Positions 1 through 7,524 of a stretch of DNA of 14,535 nucleotides are shown here, one piece after another. The notes below the pieces were generated by a model. The model was not told where the DNA came from. It saw only the letters and a list, made by a program, of their open reading frames with translations, and searched no databases. The stretch lies in contig JAQVPY010000039.1 of NCBI GenBank assembly GCA_028701815.1, positions 1 through 14,535 of the forward strand, written 5' to 3'. Origin of the DNA: Bacteroidales bacterium (GTDB lineage: Bacteria; Bacteroidota; Bacteroidia; Bacteroidales; BM520). Position 1 is the first letter of the stretch. Each line of letters begins with the position of its first letter. The position numbers were made by a program, and so were the translations under genes.

Positions 1-1
1 T

Positions 2-607
2 GGCAAAGGAGTTAATGGTTACGACGATGATGTCAACCTCATCCCGGAACTGCAACCACTGAACCCCTACGGCGAGTCCAAACAGGATTTCGACAAATGG
101 GCAATCCAACATACAGAAACCCCTCCTGCATGGTACGGTCTCAAATTCTTTAATGTCTACGGTCCTTATGAATTTCATAAGGGGAGAATGGCCTCCGTCG
201 TCTATCACGCCTATAACCAGATTAAGGCCACAGGCAAAATGAAACTCTTTAAATCATACAGGCCGGAATACCAAGACGGCATGCAATTGAGAGACTTTGT
301 CTTCGTTAACGACGTCGTTGATATCATGTTCTGGCTTTATAAAAACCGCCCGGAAAACGGCATATATAATGTTGGCACAGGAAAAGCACGTTCTTTCATA
401 GATCTCGTAAACGCCGTTTTTGCTGCGATGAACAGGCAGCCTAACATCGAATTTATTGATATGCCTGAAGATATCAGAGATAAATATCAGTATTTCACTG
501 AAGCTAAAATTGAAAAATTACGCAGTGTCGGCTACGATGCCGCTATGACGTCTCTTGAAGACGGCGTTAAACAATATATAGATTTCTTGGAAAAATGTAA
601 TGTTTAA
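2..607 (+). CDS. hldD: ADP-L-glycero-D-manno-heptose 6-epimerase, 5'-truncated
   Basis: This is the C-terminal 201 residues of an HldD (RfaD/WaaD) epimerase; the start lies before the window. HldD converts ADP-D-glycero-beta-D-manno-heptose into the L-glycero form used for the LPS inner core. The fragment is an extended short-chain dehydrogenase/reductase. It holds the YxxxK motif (NPYGESK; Y23 and K27 of the fragment), then NVYGPYEFHKGRMASV, whose Lys (fragment K60) matches the second catalytic base of E. coli HldD (K178). RDFVFVNDVVD and YNVGTGKARSF follow, both typical of the family. Compared with the 310-residue E. coli enzyme, about 115 N-terminal residues with the NAD(P)-binding glycine motif are missing, only because of the window edge. 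Codons are open from base 2 to TAA at 605-607. The last 8 bases overlap the next gene, which suggests cotranscription. Assignment to HldD rather than another sugar epimerase is strong. Confidence 0.93.
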   Translation, partial: GKGVNGYDDDVNLIPELQPLNPYGESKQDFDKWAIQHTETPPAWYGLKFFNVYGPYEFHKGRMASVVYHAYNQIKATGKMKLFKSYRPEYQDGMQLRDFVFVNDVVDIMFWLYKNRPENGIYNVGTGKARSFIDLVNAVFAAMNRQPNIEFIDMPEDIRDKYQYFTEAKIEKLRSVGYDAAMTSLEDGVKQYIDFLEKCNV

Positions 608-2519
608 AAGACTTTTTATCGCTTTGCCGTTGCTGGCTGCTACCTTCACGCTAACAGCCCAGATTTCCCATGGAGAGATACCTGAAAGTTTTTACTACCA
701 CTCTAAATATTCAGTTACCTCTGTCACCGTCGACCTTGAAGGCATTACAAATAGCAGGCATGGCGACTGTAAAAGCGGCTGCGCAAAACATATTGGCACC
801 CTGATACAAACAGACTCCATAAATTCAAAAACTGTCGGTGAAAGGACTCCCCTAAATAATAATAAAGGGATTATTTATATTGCAGCCTTTTATCTCAAAA
901 AAGCGCAGGCTCTCGGATTGTCCTTTTCTGAAATAGTCATCCCTGAAAACGGGCGGCTATTTATTTATAATCAATCTCGGACGGAACTGTTAGGATATTA
1001 TGATTCCTCCACCATCCTCGACGACGGCTCTTTTGCCACAGAGCCCATTAATGACAGCATAGTGTTTTTAGAATACAACGGGCCCGCTCTCTTCTCTTAT
1101 TCGATAGACGGCTTCTCTTATTTTTTCGATCCTGTCTCGTCGATCTTAGAAAAGAACAATTACAAAAAGGCTTCTGCCTCCGGCGATTGCAATGTAAACA
1201 TAGAATGTCCCGAAGGCTCTTCCGTTAAAGGCGTTGCCGATGCCGTCGTCAAGATTATCCTTTTGGATTCGGGACAATATTTTCTCTGTTCCGGCTCCGT
1301 TGTCAACACCACTGCAAACGACAGGACTCCATATCTGCTGACTGCATGGCATTGTGGGGGAACGACGAGACCTCTTGAGTTTGAGAAATGGGTGTTTTAT
1401 TTTCAATATCAGTTGCCTGATTGTGACGGCATAATAGAAGAACCCGCACACAAGACGCTGGTAGGCTGCTCTCCCGTGGCCTTCTCTGAGAACTATGGCG
1501 TTATCATGGGCTCCGATTTCAGACTGGTGAAATTGTCGGAAGACCCTATACCTTCGGATTATAATCCGTATTTTGCCGGCTGGGATGTCTCCGGCAATGT
1601 CGAAGAGACGGCAAAAGCTGTACATCATCCCTCCGGCGATGTTAAAAAGGTCTCTACCACTTACAATATCACAGGCAGTCCGTGGAACGAAAATTATACA
1701 GAAACACACTGGAAGGTTTACTGGTCGGCGACAGAATCCGGTCACGGCGTCACAGAAGGCGGATCTTCCGGATGTCCCTTAATAAATACTGAAGGCAGAA
1801 TCATTGGCACCCTGACCGGCGGCACAGCAAGTTGCAGCGACTTAGACGCCCCGGATTACTTCGGAAAAATGTCTTATTCGTGGAGAAGTAACGGCAACGA
1901 TCCCACAAACAGACTCGACTGCTGGCTCGACCCTGCAAATACAGGTGCACTGACCTGCTCCGGATTTACCGACAACATCGCCGTCAGCAAGTTGTCTTAT
2001 TCTATCAACGGAGCAACCACATACGGATTCAATGCGCCCATGATTACAGTCGGCTCCGAGATCACCTTTGAGGCCTCTTTTACCGGCGAGCCCGACTCAT
2101 GTGAGTGGATTTTTGAAAACGCCTCTCCTAAATCTTCTAAAAGTTTCTCCCCTGAAGCAGTGGTATATAATACCTGTGGCAACTTCGATCTGATATTGAC
2201 ACTATACAAATCGGTACTCTCTCCAAAGACATTCCTGTTTAAAGACTTCGTGGCAGTACGTCCCGAAATATTCCCGATACCATTCTCCGATAAAATTACC
2301 GTCATCTTCAGCGACTCTGAAACAATAAATAACGACATCGCAAAATTTGAACAGTGTCGGCTGGTGAATTTGTCGGCTCAAACAGCATATTATCCGTCAA
2401 ATATTATCAGAAACTATAACACCGTCGAATTATATTTCGATAATGTGAAAAAAGGTCTGTACGTTTTACAATTAATTTCCGATAATGACGTTATTAATAT
2501 TAAAATACTCAAACAATGA
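600..2519 (+). CDS. Secreted lysyl-endopeptidase-like serine protease with T9SS sorting domain
   Basis: A 639-residue exported protease. Residues 1-20 form a signal peptide, residues 21 to about 190 a propeptide, and residues 191 to about 455 a trypsin-fold domain close to Achromobacter lysyl endopeptidase (API). The triad is H251 (LTAWHCGG), D306 (GSDFRLVKL) and S390 (GGSSGCPL). All six API disulfide cysteines have counterparts: C197, C203, C230, C252, C275 and C412. D419 aligns with API Asp225, the S1 residue that selects lysine, so cleavage after Lys is likely. W362 aligns with API Trp169, but API His210 is replaced by T406. Residues about 461-553 look like a PKD-type beta domain. Residues about 558-639 (FPIPFSDK through the KGLYVLQL strand to IKILKQ) fit a T9SS type A sorting domain, so the protein should cross the outer membrane and be cell-attached or released. 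The start overlaps the hldD stop and the end overlaps the histidine kinase start. The physiological substrate is unknown. Confidence 0.9.
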   Translation: MFKRLFIALPLLAATFTLTAQISHGEIPESFYYHSKYSVTSVTVDLEGITNSRHGDCKSGCAKHIGTLIQTDSINSKTVGERTPLNNNKGIIYIAAFYLKKAQALGLSFSEIVIPENGRLFIYNQSRTELLGYYDSSTILDDGSFATEPINDSIVFLEYNGPALFSYSIDGFSYFFDPVSSILEKNNYKKASASGDCNVNIECPEGSSVKGVADAVVKIILLDSGQYFLCSGSVVNTTANDRTPYLLTAWHCGGTTRPLEFEKWVFYFQYQLPDCDGIIEEPAHKTLVGCSPVAFSENYGVIMGSDFRLVKLSEDPIPSDYNPYFAGWDVSGNVEETAKAVHHPSGDVKKVSTTYNITGSPWNENYTETHWKVYWSATESGHGVTEGGSSGCPLINTEGRIIGTLTGGTASCSDLDAPDYFGKMSYSWRSNGNDPTNRLDCWLDPANTGALTCSGFTDNIAVSKLSYSINGATTYGFNAPMITVGSEITFEASFTGEPDSCEWIFENASPKSSKSFSPEAVVYNTCGNFDLILTLYKSVLSPKTFLFKDFVAVRPEIFPIPFSDKITVIFSDSETINNDIAKFEQCRLVNLSAQTAYYPSNIIRNYNTVELYFDNVKKGLYVLQLISDNDVINIKILKQ

Positions 2520-4012
2520 GCGTTTATACAACAAAGTCGAAATGGAAATGGGGAATAGTGCTTGCCATTATAGTAGTTATCGCTGCCTTTTTATGGTACA
2601 TCAACCATCTCGTCACGAAATTCGCTACTGAAGAGCAGAAAAACCTGATTATTTGGGCCGACGCTATAAAGCACCGTGCTGAGCTTGTCGAATCGACGGA
2701 AGTCTTCTTCGACAAACTGCAGGAAGAAGAGCGTGCAAAAGTTGAAATCCTCGCCCAGGCAACGAGAATGCTCGTCTCTTCCGAAAACAAGGACGACCTC
2801 TCCTTTTACCTTTCTATTGTATCCAACAACACTACTATACCGGTAATTCAAACGGATAGAAAAAACAATATCATATATGCCAACAACGTAGATTTTGACA
2901 TAGACACCGTACCCGTTCTTCAGGGGGAATTAAAAAAAGAGTTTTCTGTATATGATCCCGTCGTGGTATCTTCTTACGGCGTCGTAAACCTTCTGTATTA
3001 TAAAGACTCCAAACATTTCACACAACTGAGGGAATATCTCGACAGTCTGATAACCGACTTCTTTGCAGAAACGGTAATCAACTCCGCTTCTGTTCCCGTA
3101 ATCATCACCGACAGCACGATGCAGCATATTGTCGCAACAGGTAATATTCCGCAGAGTCTTCGCTCCGACACGACTGCACTGTTAAAAGCCATCACCTCAA
3201 TGGACGCAATAGGCTCGCCTATCGAATTGTCTTTAGTCGACAACAAAAACTATATTTTCTATAGTGAGTCATCGATAATAAAAAGCCTTAAGCTGTTTCC
3301 TCTTATAGCCCTGACTATATTCATAATGTTTTTTATCATAAGTTATTTCCTTTTCAGCACGGCAAGACGCTCCGAACAGAATCAGGTTTGGGCGGGTTTA
3401 GCCAAGGAAACGGCTCACCAGTTAGGCACCCCGCTGTCGAGTATGATGGCCTGGATAGAACTCCTGAAGATGAAGGACGAGACCGAGATCGCAGAAGAGA
3501 TGAACAAGGATATCATACGCCTTGACACTATCACAAAGAGGTTCTCCAAGATAGGCTCTGCCATAACACTCGAGCCGGCAAATATAGCAGCTACTGTAGA
3601 AAATTCTATCAACTACCTCAAAAAACGCACTTCCGACAAGGTCATTTTCACTATCAACGCCCCCGACGAAATGATGGAAATCCCCCTGTGTATAGATCTA
3701 TTCGAATGGGTGATTGAGAATCTATGTAAAAATGCCGTTGACGCCATGAACGGTCACGGCTCCGTTACCATTAACATCTCACAGGACGCTAAAAACACCG
3801 TGATAGATGTTGCAGACACCGGAAAAGGAATCCCACGCTCAAAACAGAAAAGTATCTTTAACCCGGGCATCACTTCTAAAACTCGCGGCTGGGGGCTGGG
3901 TCTTTCCCTCGCTAAACGTATCGTAGAAGACATGCACCATGGGAAGATCTTCGTAAAATCCTCCACCCTTAACAAAGGAACCGTTTTTAGAATCATTCTA
4001 AAGAACCGTTGA
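2516..4012 (+). CDS. Membrane sensor histidine kinase, orphan
   Basis: A 498-residue two-component sensor kinase. TM1 is near residues 12-30 and TM2 near 259-281. Between them lies a periplasmic region of about 228 residues that begins with a charged helix (about 55-85, possibly coiled coil). It contains two similar PAS-like strand pairs, IPVIQTDRKNNIIYANN (108-124) and VPVIITDSTMQHIVATGN (193-210). The kinase core has an H-box with the phospho-acceptor H301 (AKETAHQLGTPLSS), an N-box ENLCKNAVDAM with N406, a G1 box DTGKGIP (434-440) and a G2 box GWGLGLSLAKRIV (458-470), so it should be active. The HQLGTPLSS form of the H-box is common in Bacteroidota. Its ATG overlaps the protease stop (ATGA at 2516-2519), suggesting translational coupling, and hemW starts 1 base after its stop. 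No response regulator is in the window, so partner and signal are unknown. Kinase identity is very secure. Confidence 0.93.
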   Translation: MSVYTTKSKWKWGIVLAIIVVIAAFLWYINHLVTKFATEEQKNLIIWADAIKHRAELVESTEVFFDKLQEEERAKVEILAQATRMLVSSENKDDLSFYLSIVSNNTTIPVIQTDRKNNIIYANNVDFDIDTVPVLQGELKKEFSVYDPVVVSSYGVVNLLYYKDSKHFTQLREYLDSLITDFFAETVINSASVPVIITDSTMQHIVATGNIPQSLRSDTTALLKAITSMDAIGSPIELSLVDNKNYIFYSESSIIKSLKLFPLIALTIFIMFFIISYFLFSTARRSEQNQVWAGLAKETAHQLGTPLSSMMAWIELLKMKDETEIAEEMNKDIIRLDTITKRFSKIGSAITLEPANIAATVENSINYLKKRTSDKVIFTINAPDEMMEIPLCIDLFEWVIENLCKNAVDAMNGHGSVTINISQDAKNTVIDVADTGKGIPRSKQKSIFNPGITSKTRGWGLGLSLAKRIVEDMHHGKIFVKSSTLNKGTVFRIILKNR

Positions 4013-4013
4013 T

Positions 4014-5138
4014 ATGCCATCAACATCTTCCTCTATCTATATCCATTTTCCGTTTTGTAAAACGCGATGCTCCTATTGCGCTTTTTATTCTCAGACCGAC
4101 ATTAAGGATTTTGACAGATATGTAGATGCCTTGCTTTTAGAAGCCGAGTCACGTACCAGCTATCTCCCCGACAAGAATATCGCCACCCTGTATTTAGGGG
4201 GCGGCACTCCTTCGCTTTTTCCGATACAGACGATAGTAAGACTGATGGAAAAGCTGTCGAGGTTATTTAACATACAGGAAAATGCGGAGATGACAATAGA
4301 AGTAAACCCCGACGACATCAACAGCAGCTACCTTTCAGACCTGAAGAAATATTCCGGCATCAACAGAATAAGTGTCGGAATACAGTCGTTTGACGACAGA
4401 GAACTCGCGGCTATCAACAGAAGACACAACTCTTTAACGGCAAAAAAAGCTCTCGAAAACATCGCGGCATTTTTCGACAACTACTCTCTCGACCTTATAT
4501 ACGGTCTCCCCTTTCAATCTGTCGAGAGCTATCAAAATAACCTTGAGACGGCACTTCTGTTTCATCCGAGACATATCTCCGCCTACGCCTTGTCTGTAGA
4601 GCAGGGAACACAACTCGAAAAAGACCTGATATCACAACGTATGGCCATTCCGGGCGACGATATGTCCATTCAATGCTATCATATCACTAATAAAATTCTT
4701 GGAGACAACAATTTTGAGCACTACGAGATATCCAACTACGCATTAGCGGGCTATAAATCGAAACATAATTCAAGATATTGGACAGGAGATAATTATCTCG
4801 GCCTCGGTGCCGGCGCACATTCCTTTAATACAACCACGAGAAGATGGAATTTCCCCTCCGTTGAAAGATATATCAAAAGCCGTTTTCAATATGAAGAAGA
4901 ACAAATTGATAAAAAAACAGCTCTTAATGAATATATTATGCTCGGTTTACGAACAAAAAACGGAGTTAATTTGGACTTTATTGACAAAAAATTCGGTCAC
5001 GAATATAAAAAAACAATAGAGCGTCTTTCGACTCAAATTCCTGAAAATCATTTAATTGTCGATGGGATGGCATTATCTCTAAATGAAGACGGGATGCTTT
5101 TCGCCGACAAATATGCATCAATTTTATTTTTTTTATAA
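4014..5138 (+). CDS. hemW: Radical SAM heme chaperone HemW
   Basis: A 374-residue protein of the HemN/HemW family. It has the radical SAM cluster motif CxxxCxxC (C15, C19, C22 in FCKTRCSYC), a GGGTPS segment (62-67) that helps bind S-adenosylmethionine, and an HNxxYW motif (HNSRYW, 251-256) characteristic of HemW heme binding. The length (about 375 residues, against about 455 for HemN) and the absence of the HemN N-terminal extension favour HemW, which inserts heme into respiratory proteins, over oxygen-independent coproporphyrinogen oxidase; older annotations often give the latter. The start 1 base after the kinase stop places it in the same transcript. The C-terminus ends in a T-rich run (ILFFL), but the length and the preceding DGMLFADKYAS fit the family, so I see no frameshift. 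Family identity is secure; the HemW/HemN choice is likely. Confidence 0.93.
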   Translation: MPSTSSSIYIHFPFCKTRCSYCAFYSQTDIKDFDRYVDALLLEAESRTSYLPDKNIATLYLGGGTPSLFPIQTIVRLMEKLSRLFNIQENAEMTIEVNPDDINSSYLSDLKKYSGINRISVGIQSFDDRELAAINRRHNSLTAKKALENIAAFFDNYSLDLIYGLPFQSVESYQNNLETALLFHPRHISAYALSVEQGTQLEKDLISQRMAIPGDDMSIQCYHITNKILGDNNFEHYEISNYALAGYKSKHNSRYWTGDNYLGLGAGAHSFNTTTRRWNFPSVERYIKSRFQYEEEQIDKKTALNEYIMLGLRTKNGVNLDFIDKKFGHEYKKTIERLSTQIPENHLIVDGMALSLNEDGMLFADKYASILFFL

Positions 5139-5145
5139 AAATATC

Positions 5146-5153
5146 TATCTTTG
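5146..5153 (+). promoter_or_regulatory. Bacteroidota-type -7 box upstream of the GH3 gene
   Basis: TATCTTTG matches the -7 consensus TAnnTTTG. It lies 21 bases before the GH3 start codon, directly after the hemW stop. Upstream, at the expected spacing, there is only TTTA in a T-rich stretch (5123-5126) instead of the -33 box TTTG. It probably starts a new transcript for the GH3-lysE genes, with a leader of roughly 15 bases. Confidence 0.6.
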
Positions 5154-5174
5154 CAGGATAAATAAAAATATGAA

Positions 5175-6707
5175 ATGCCTTTACTCGGATCTTTAATTAA
5201 GGGGACGATAACCACTTGTGGTTATCAAACGCCTCCGTTACTTGACAGCAAAAAAGCTCAAAGAAAAACGCTGATCAAATTGCTTCGCAAAGCAAAAACG
5301 ACACAATTTGGTGAAAAATACGGCTTTAATGAGATTTTAAATAACAAAAGGGACCTCTTCGCCGAATTTCAGAAAAGAGTTCCTATTTATGATTATGATA
5401 AAATTCATGCAGAATGGTGGCACAAAACGCAGGAAGGTCAATCCAATGTTTGCTGGCCGGGAAAGATCAAACATTTTGCATTAAGTTCGGGTACCTCGGG
5501 TGCTTCAAGTAAATACATTCCCGTATCAAATCAGATGATACGGCAGATTAAGAAGACCTCCGTAAGAGAAATTCTTGCTCTCGCACAATACGATCTCCCA
5601 AGTGATTTCTTCACAAAAGGAGCCCTCATGTTAGGCGGAAGCACTCATTTAAACTATAATGGCATCTACTATGAAGGCGATCTCTCGGGAATAAGCACCG
5701 GCAATATTCCAATATGGTTCCAAAAGTTTTATTTCCCGGGAAAGAAAATCTCCCGTGAAAGAGACTGGCAAACAAAATTGACGGAAATTGTCAAAAAGGC
5801 TAAAGATTGGGATGTCGCGGCAATAGTTGGCGTCCCCGCATGGTTACAGATCCTGATGGAACAAATTATCGAGCATTATGGTCTTAACACCATCCATGAC
5901 ATCTGGCCCAATCTTCAGGTGTTTGTCCACGGTGGAGTATCATTTAACCCATACAAGGCCGGTTTCGAGAAACTTCTCGCCCATCCTTTGGTTTATATAG
6001 AGACATACCTCGCCTCAGAAGGTTTTTTAGCACTTCAGACCCGTCCCAATGTTGACGCAATGCAACTCGTGCTCGACAATAATATCTTCTTTGAATTTAT
6101 CCCTTATAACGACGACAACTTCGACAACAACGGCAATCTCGTCTCCAACCCCGTCGCTCTTACCGTCGACAAGGTTAAAGAGAACGAAGTTTATGCCCTT
6201 CTGCTTTCAAGTTGCGCAGGCACATGGCGATATATGATTGGCGACACAGTAAAGTTTACCGACGTAAAACGCTATGAGATAAAGATTACCGGGCGTACAA
6301 AGCATTATATGAACGTCTGTGGAGAACACCTCAGTCAGGAAAATATGAATATGGCTATTGAACTTATGGAAAAAGAGCTCAATGTCAATATTAAAGAGTT
6401 CTCCGTTGCCGGCATTAAACATGAAACGATGTTTGCCCATAAATGGTTTATCGGAACTGATGACCCTCTTGACAGTGAGACTGCAGTTAAAACTATTGAC
6501 AAATATTTAAAGGAGCTTAACGACGACTATCGCGTTGAGAGAATAGCCGCAATTAAAGAAGTTTTTGTTGAGGTTCTACCTTCAAAAGTTTTTTACGACT
6601 ATCTGGACCTCATTGGAAAAACCGGTGGCTCCTTCAAGTTTCCGAGGGTATTGAGAGATGAACAGCTCAATAAATGGAATGATTTTGTAAAAAACTACAA
6701 TAAATAA
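5175..6707 (+). CDS. GH3-family acyl-adenylate/acyl-amido synthetase-like protein
   Basis: A 510-residue cytosolic enzyme of the GH3 (auxin-responsive) family in the acyl-adenylating superfamily. Plant members activate carboxylic acids such as jasmonate or indole-acetate with ATP and couple them to amino acids; substrates of bacterial members are largely unknown. All three nucleotide-binding motifs are present: SSGTSGASSK (104-113), YLASE (278-282, plant Y-A/x-S-S-E) and WRYMIGD (351-357, plant YRxGD). GRTKHYMNVCGEHL (373-386) corresponds to the hinge before the mobile C-terminal lobe, and GGSFKFPRV (485-493) is a conserved bacterial GH3 ending. The start at 5175 gives the expected N-terminus leading to KAKTTQFGEKYGF. 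An out-of-frame ATG at 5170 opens an 8-residue reading frame across this start. A LysE-family exporter gene follows after 8 bases. Family assignment is strong; substrate is not assignable. Confidence 0.9.
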   Translation: MPLLGSLIKGTITTCGYQTPPLLDSKKAQRKTLIKLLRKAKTTQFGEKYGFNEILNNKRDLFAEFQKRVPIYDYDKIHAEWWHKTQEGQSNVCWPGKIKHFALSSGTSGASSKYIPVSNQMIRQIKKTSVREILALAQYDLPSDFFTKGALMLGGSTHLNYNGIYYEGDLSGISTGNIPIWFQKFYFPGKKISRERDWQTKLTEIVKKAKDWDVAAIVGVPAWLQILMEQIIEHYGLNTIHDIWPNLQVFVHGGVSFNPYKAGFEKLLAHPLVYIETYLASEGFLALQTRPNVDAMQLVLDNNIFFEFIPYNDDNFDNNGNLVSNPVALTVDKVKENEVYALLLSSCAGTWRYMIGDTVKFTDVKRYEIKITGRTKHYMNVCGEHLSQENMNMAIELMEKELNVNIKEFSVAGIKHETMFAHKWFIGTDDPLDSETAVKTIDKYLKELNDDYRVERIAAIKEVFVEVLPSKVFYDYLDLIGKTGGSFKFPRVLRDEQLNKWNDFVKNYNK

Positions 6708-6715
6708 TAAAAATA

Positions 6716-7384
6716 ATGGTCGGCGCTATTCTACAAGGTGTTTTAGCAGGGTTGGTTATCTCCGTCTCTATCGGACCCGCTTTTTTTGCCCTCATCCAAA
6801 TAGGAATACAACGTGGTTTTAAAAGCGGTATCGCCATGTCTATCGGCGTAGCCCTCAGCGACTGCACCCTCATTACCATAAGCTACCTCGGATTTGCCAA
6901 CTTACTGAAAAATACCGACAACAGGTTGCTCGTGGGGACGATTGGAAGTGTTATCCTCGTCGCCTACGGACTTTATACCCTCTTCAGCAAAAGAAAATCG
7001 AGTGCATCTTCTCTCTCTCTGGAAAAAGAAAAAAAACAGCTGTCTTTTTTCCAAAAGCACTTCGGTCCAAACGCAAGCTGGCCCGTTTATGCTATTAAAG
7101 GTTACTTCCTTAACCTGCTAAACCCCGTTACTATCCTGTTTTGGGCAGGCCTCGTCATCTCCGTGACGGCAATGTACCCTAACGACACACAACGATACGT
7201 GCTGACTTTCTTCCTGTCGGCAGTAGTATTACTGCTTATAACAAACCTGATAAAAGTTTTCATCGGTAAAAAAATTAAAGACCTGCTGAAACCGGGTATT
7301 ATCGATATCATCAATAAAGTTATAGGCGGAATTCTTATTGTTTGCGGTATCGGGCTGTGTATTTATGTTTGGTTTATAATGTAA
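6716..7384 (+). CDS. LysE/RhtB-family amino-acid exporter-like membrane protein
   Basis: A 222-residue polytopic inner-membrane protein with about six hydrophobic segments (near 3-30, 38-62, 70-90, 128-150, 160-182 and 198-221). It has the LysE-superfamily N-terminal pattern SIGPAFFALIQIGIQRGF (18-35, GP at 20-21) and the mid-protein LNLLNPVTILFWAG (132-145), matching the usual N-P-x-x-x-x-F/W signature. A hydrophilic, Lys-rich loop (91-118) separates the third and fourth segments. Relatives export amino acids such as lysine, threonine or homoserine lactone; the substrate here cannot be read from the sequence. It starts 8 bases after the GH3 gene, so the two are probably cotranscribed, and the exporter may handle the GH3 product or its amino-acid substrate (inference). 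The end of the gene contains a good candidate promoter for the next gene. Confidence 0.87.
   Translation: MVGAILQGVLAGLVISVSIGPAFFALIQIGIQRGFKSGIAMSIGVALSDCTLITISYLGFANLLKNTDNRLLVGTIGSVILVAYGLYTLFSKRKSSASSLSLEKEKKQLSFFQKHFGPNASWPVYAIKGYFLNLLNPVTILFWAGLVISVTAMYPNDTQRYVLTFFLSAVVLLLITNLIKVFIGKKIKDLLKPGIIDIINKVIGGILIVCGIGLCIYVWFIM
7341..7371 (+). promoter_or_regulatory. Candidate internal promoter in the 3' end of the LysE-family gene
   Basis: TTTG (7341-7344), 19 bases of spacer, then TATGTTTG (7364-7371) match the full Bacteroidota promoter TTTG-N19-21-TAnnTTTG, the only complete two-box match I noticed in the window. It lies inside the last codons of the exporter and 24 bases before the ATG of the DUF308 gene, so it could transcribe that gene on its own. 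Being inside coding sequence, it may be coincidental. Confidence 0.5.
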
Positions 7385-7395
7385 TACTCAATATT

Positions 7396-7524
7396 ATGAA
7401 TAAATTTCTGAAAAAGTCGTGGCAGACGATGATAATTAACGGCATCGTCGCTATTCTTCTTGGTGTTCTCTTTATGTTTACTCAAGATGATGCTATCAAC
7501 CTGATTATAAAATGGCGGGAATAA
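7396..7524 (+). CDS. HdeD/DUF308 membrane protein, N-terminal part of a split frame
   Basis: A 42-residue reading frame starting MNKFLKKSWQ. After a basic N-terminus comes one hydrophobic segment, GIVAILLGVLFMF, followed by DDAINLIIKW, which is the typical opening of the first DUF308 repeat (six-TM HdeD-like proteins of about 190 residues). It then runs into RE and a stop at 7522-7524. The missing remainder of the domain is encoded in the next frame from 7512. One extra G near 7513-7519 would join IIKW to AGIIFV and give a single protein of about 193 residues, the family's usual size. A longer upstream in-frame ATG (7342) overlaps the exporter gene and gives an unlikely N-terminus. So this is either the first half of a disrupted gene, a sequencing or assembly error, or a genuine two-part gene with translational coupling. 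Confidence 0.65.
   Translation: MNKFLKKSWQTMIINGIVAILLGVLFMFTQDDAINLIIKWRE

Noticed and set aside
1146..1745. A 199-residue minus-strand open frame inside the protease gene
   Set aside because: It lies opposite a clearly conserved protease domain and its translation shows no recognisable domain; it is a frame shadow.
5100..5138. T-rich 3' end of hemW as a possible frameshift or terminator
   Set aside because: The protein length and the final helix fit HemW, and no GC-bearing stem precedes the T run.
4014..5138. Calling the radical SAM gene oxygen-independent coproporphyrinogen oxidase (hemN)
   Set aside because: It is too short, lacks the HemN N-terminal region and has the HNxxYW motif of HemW.
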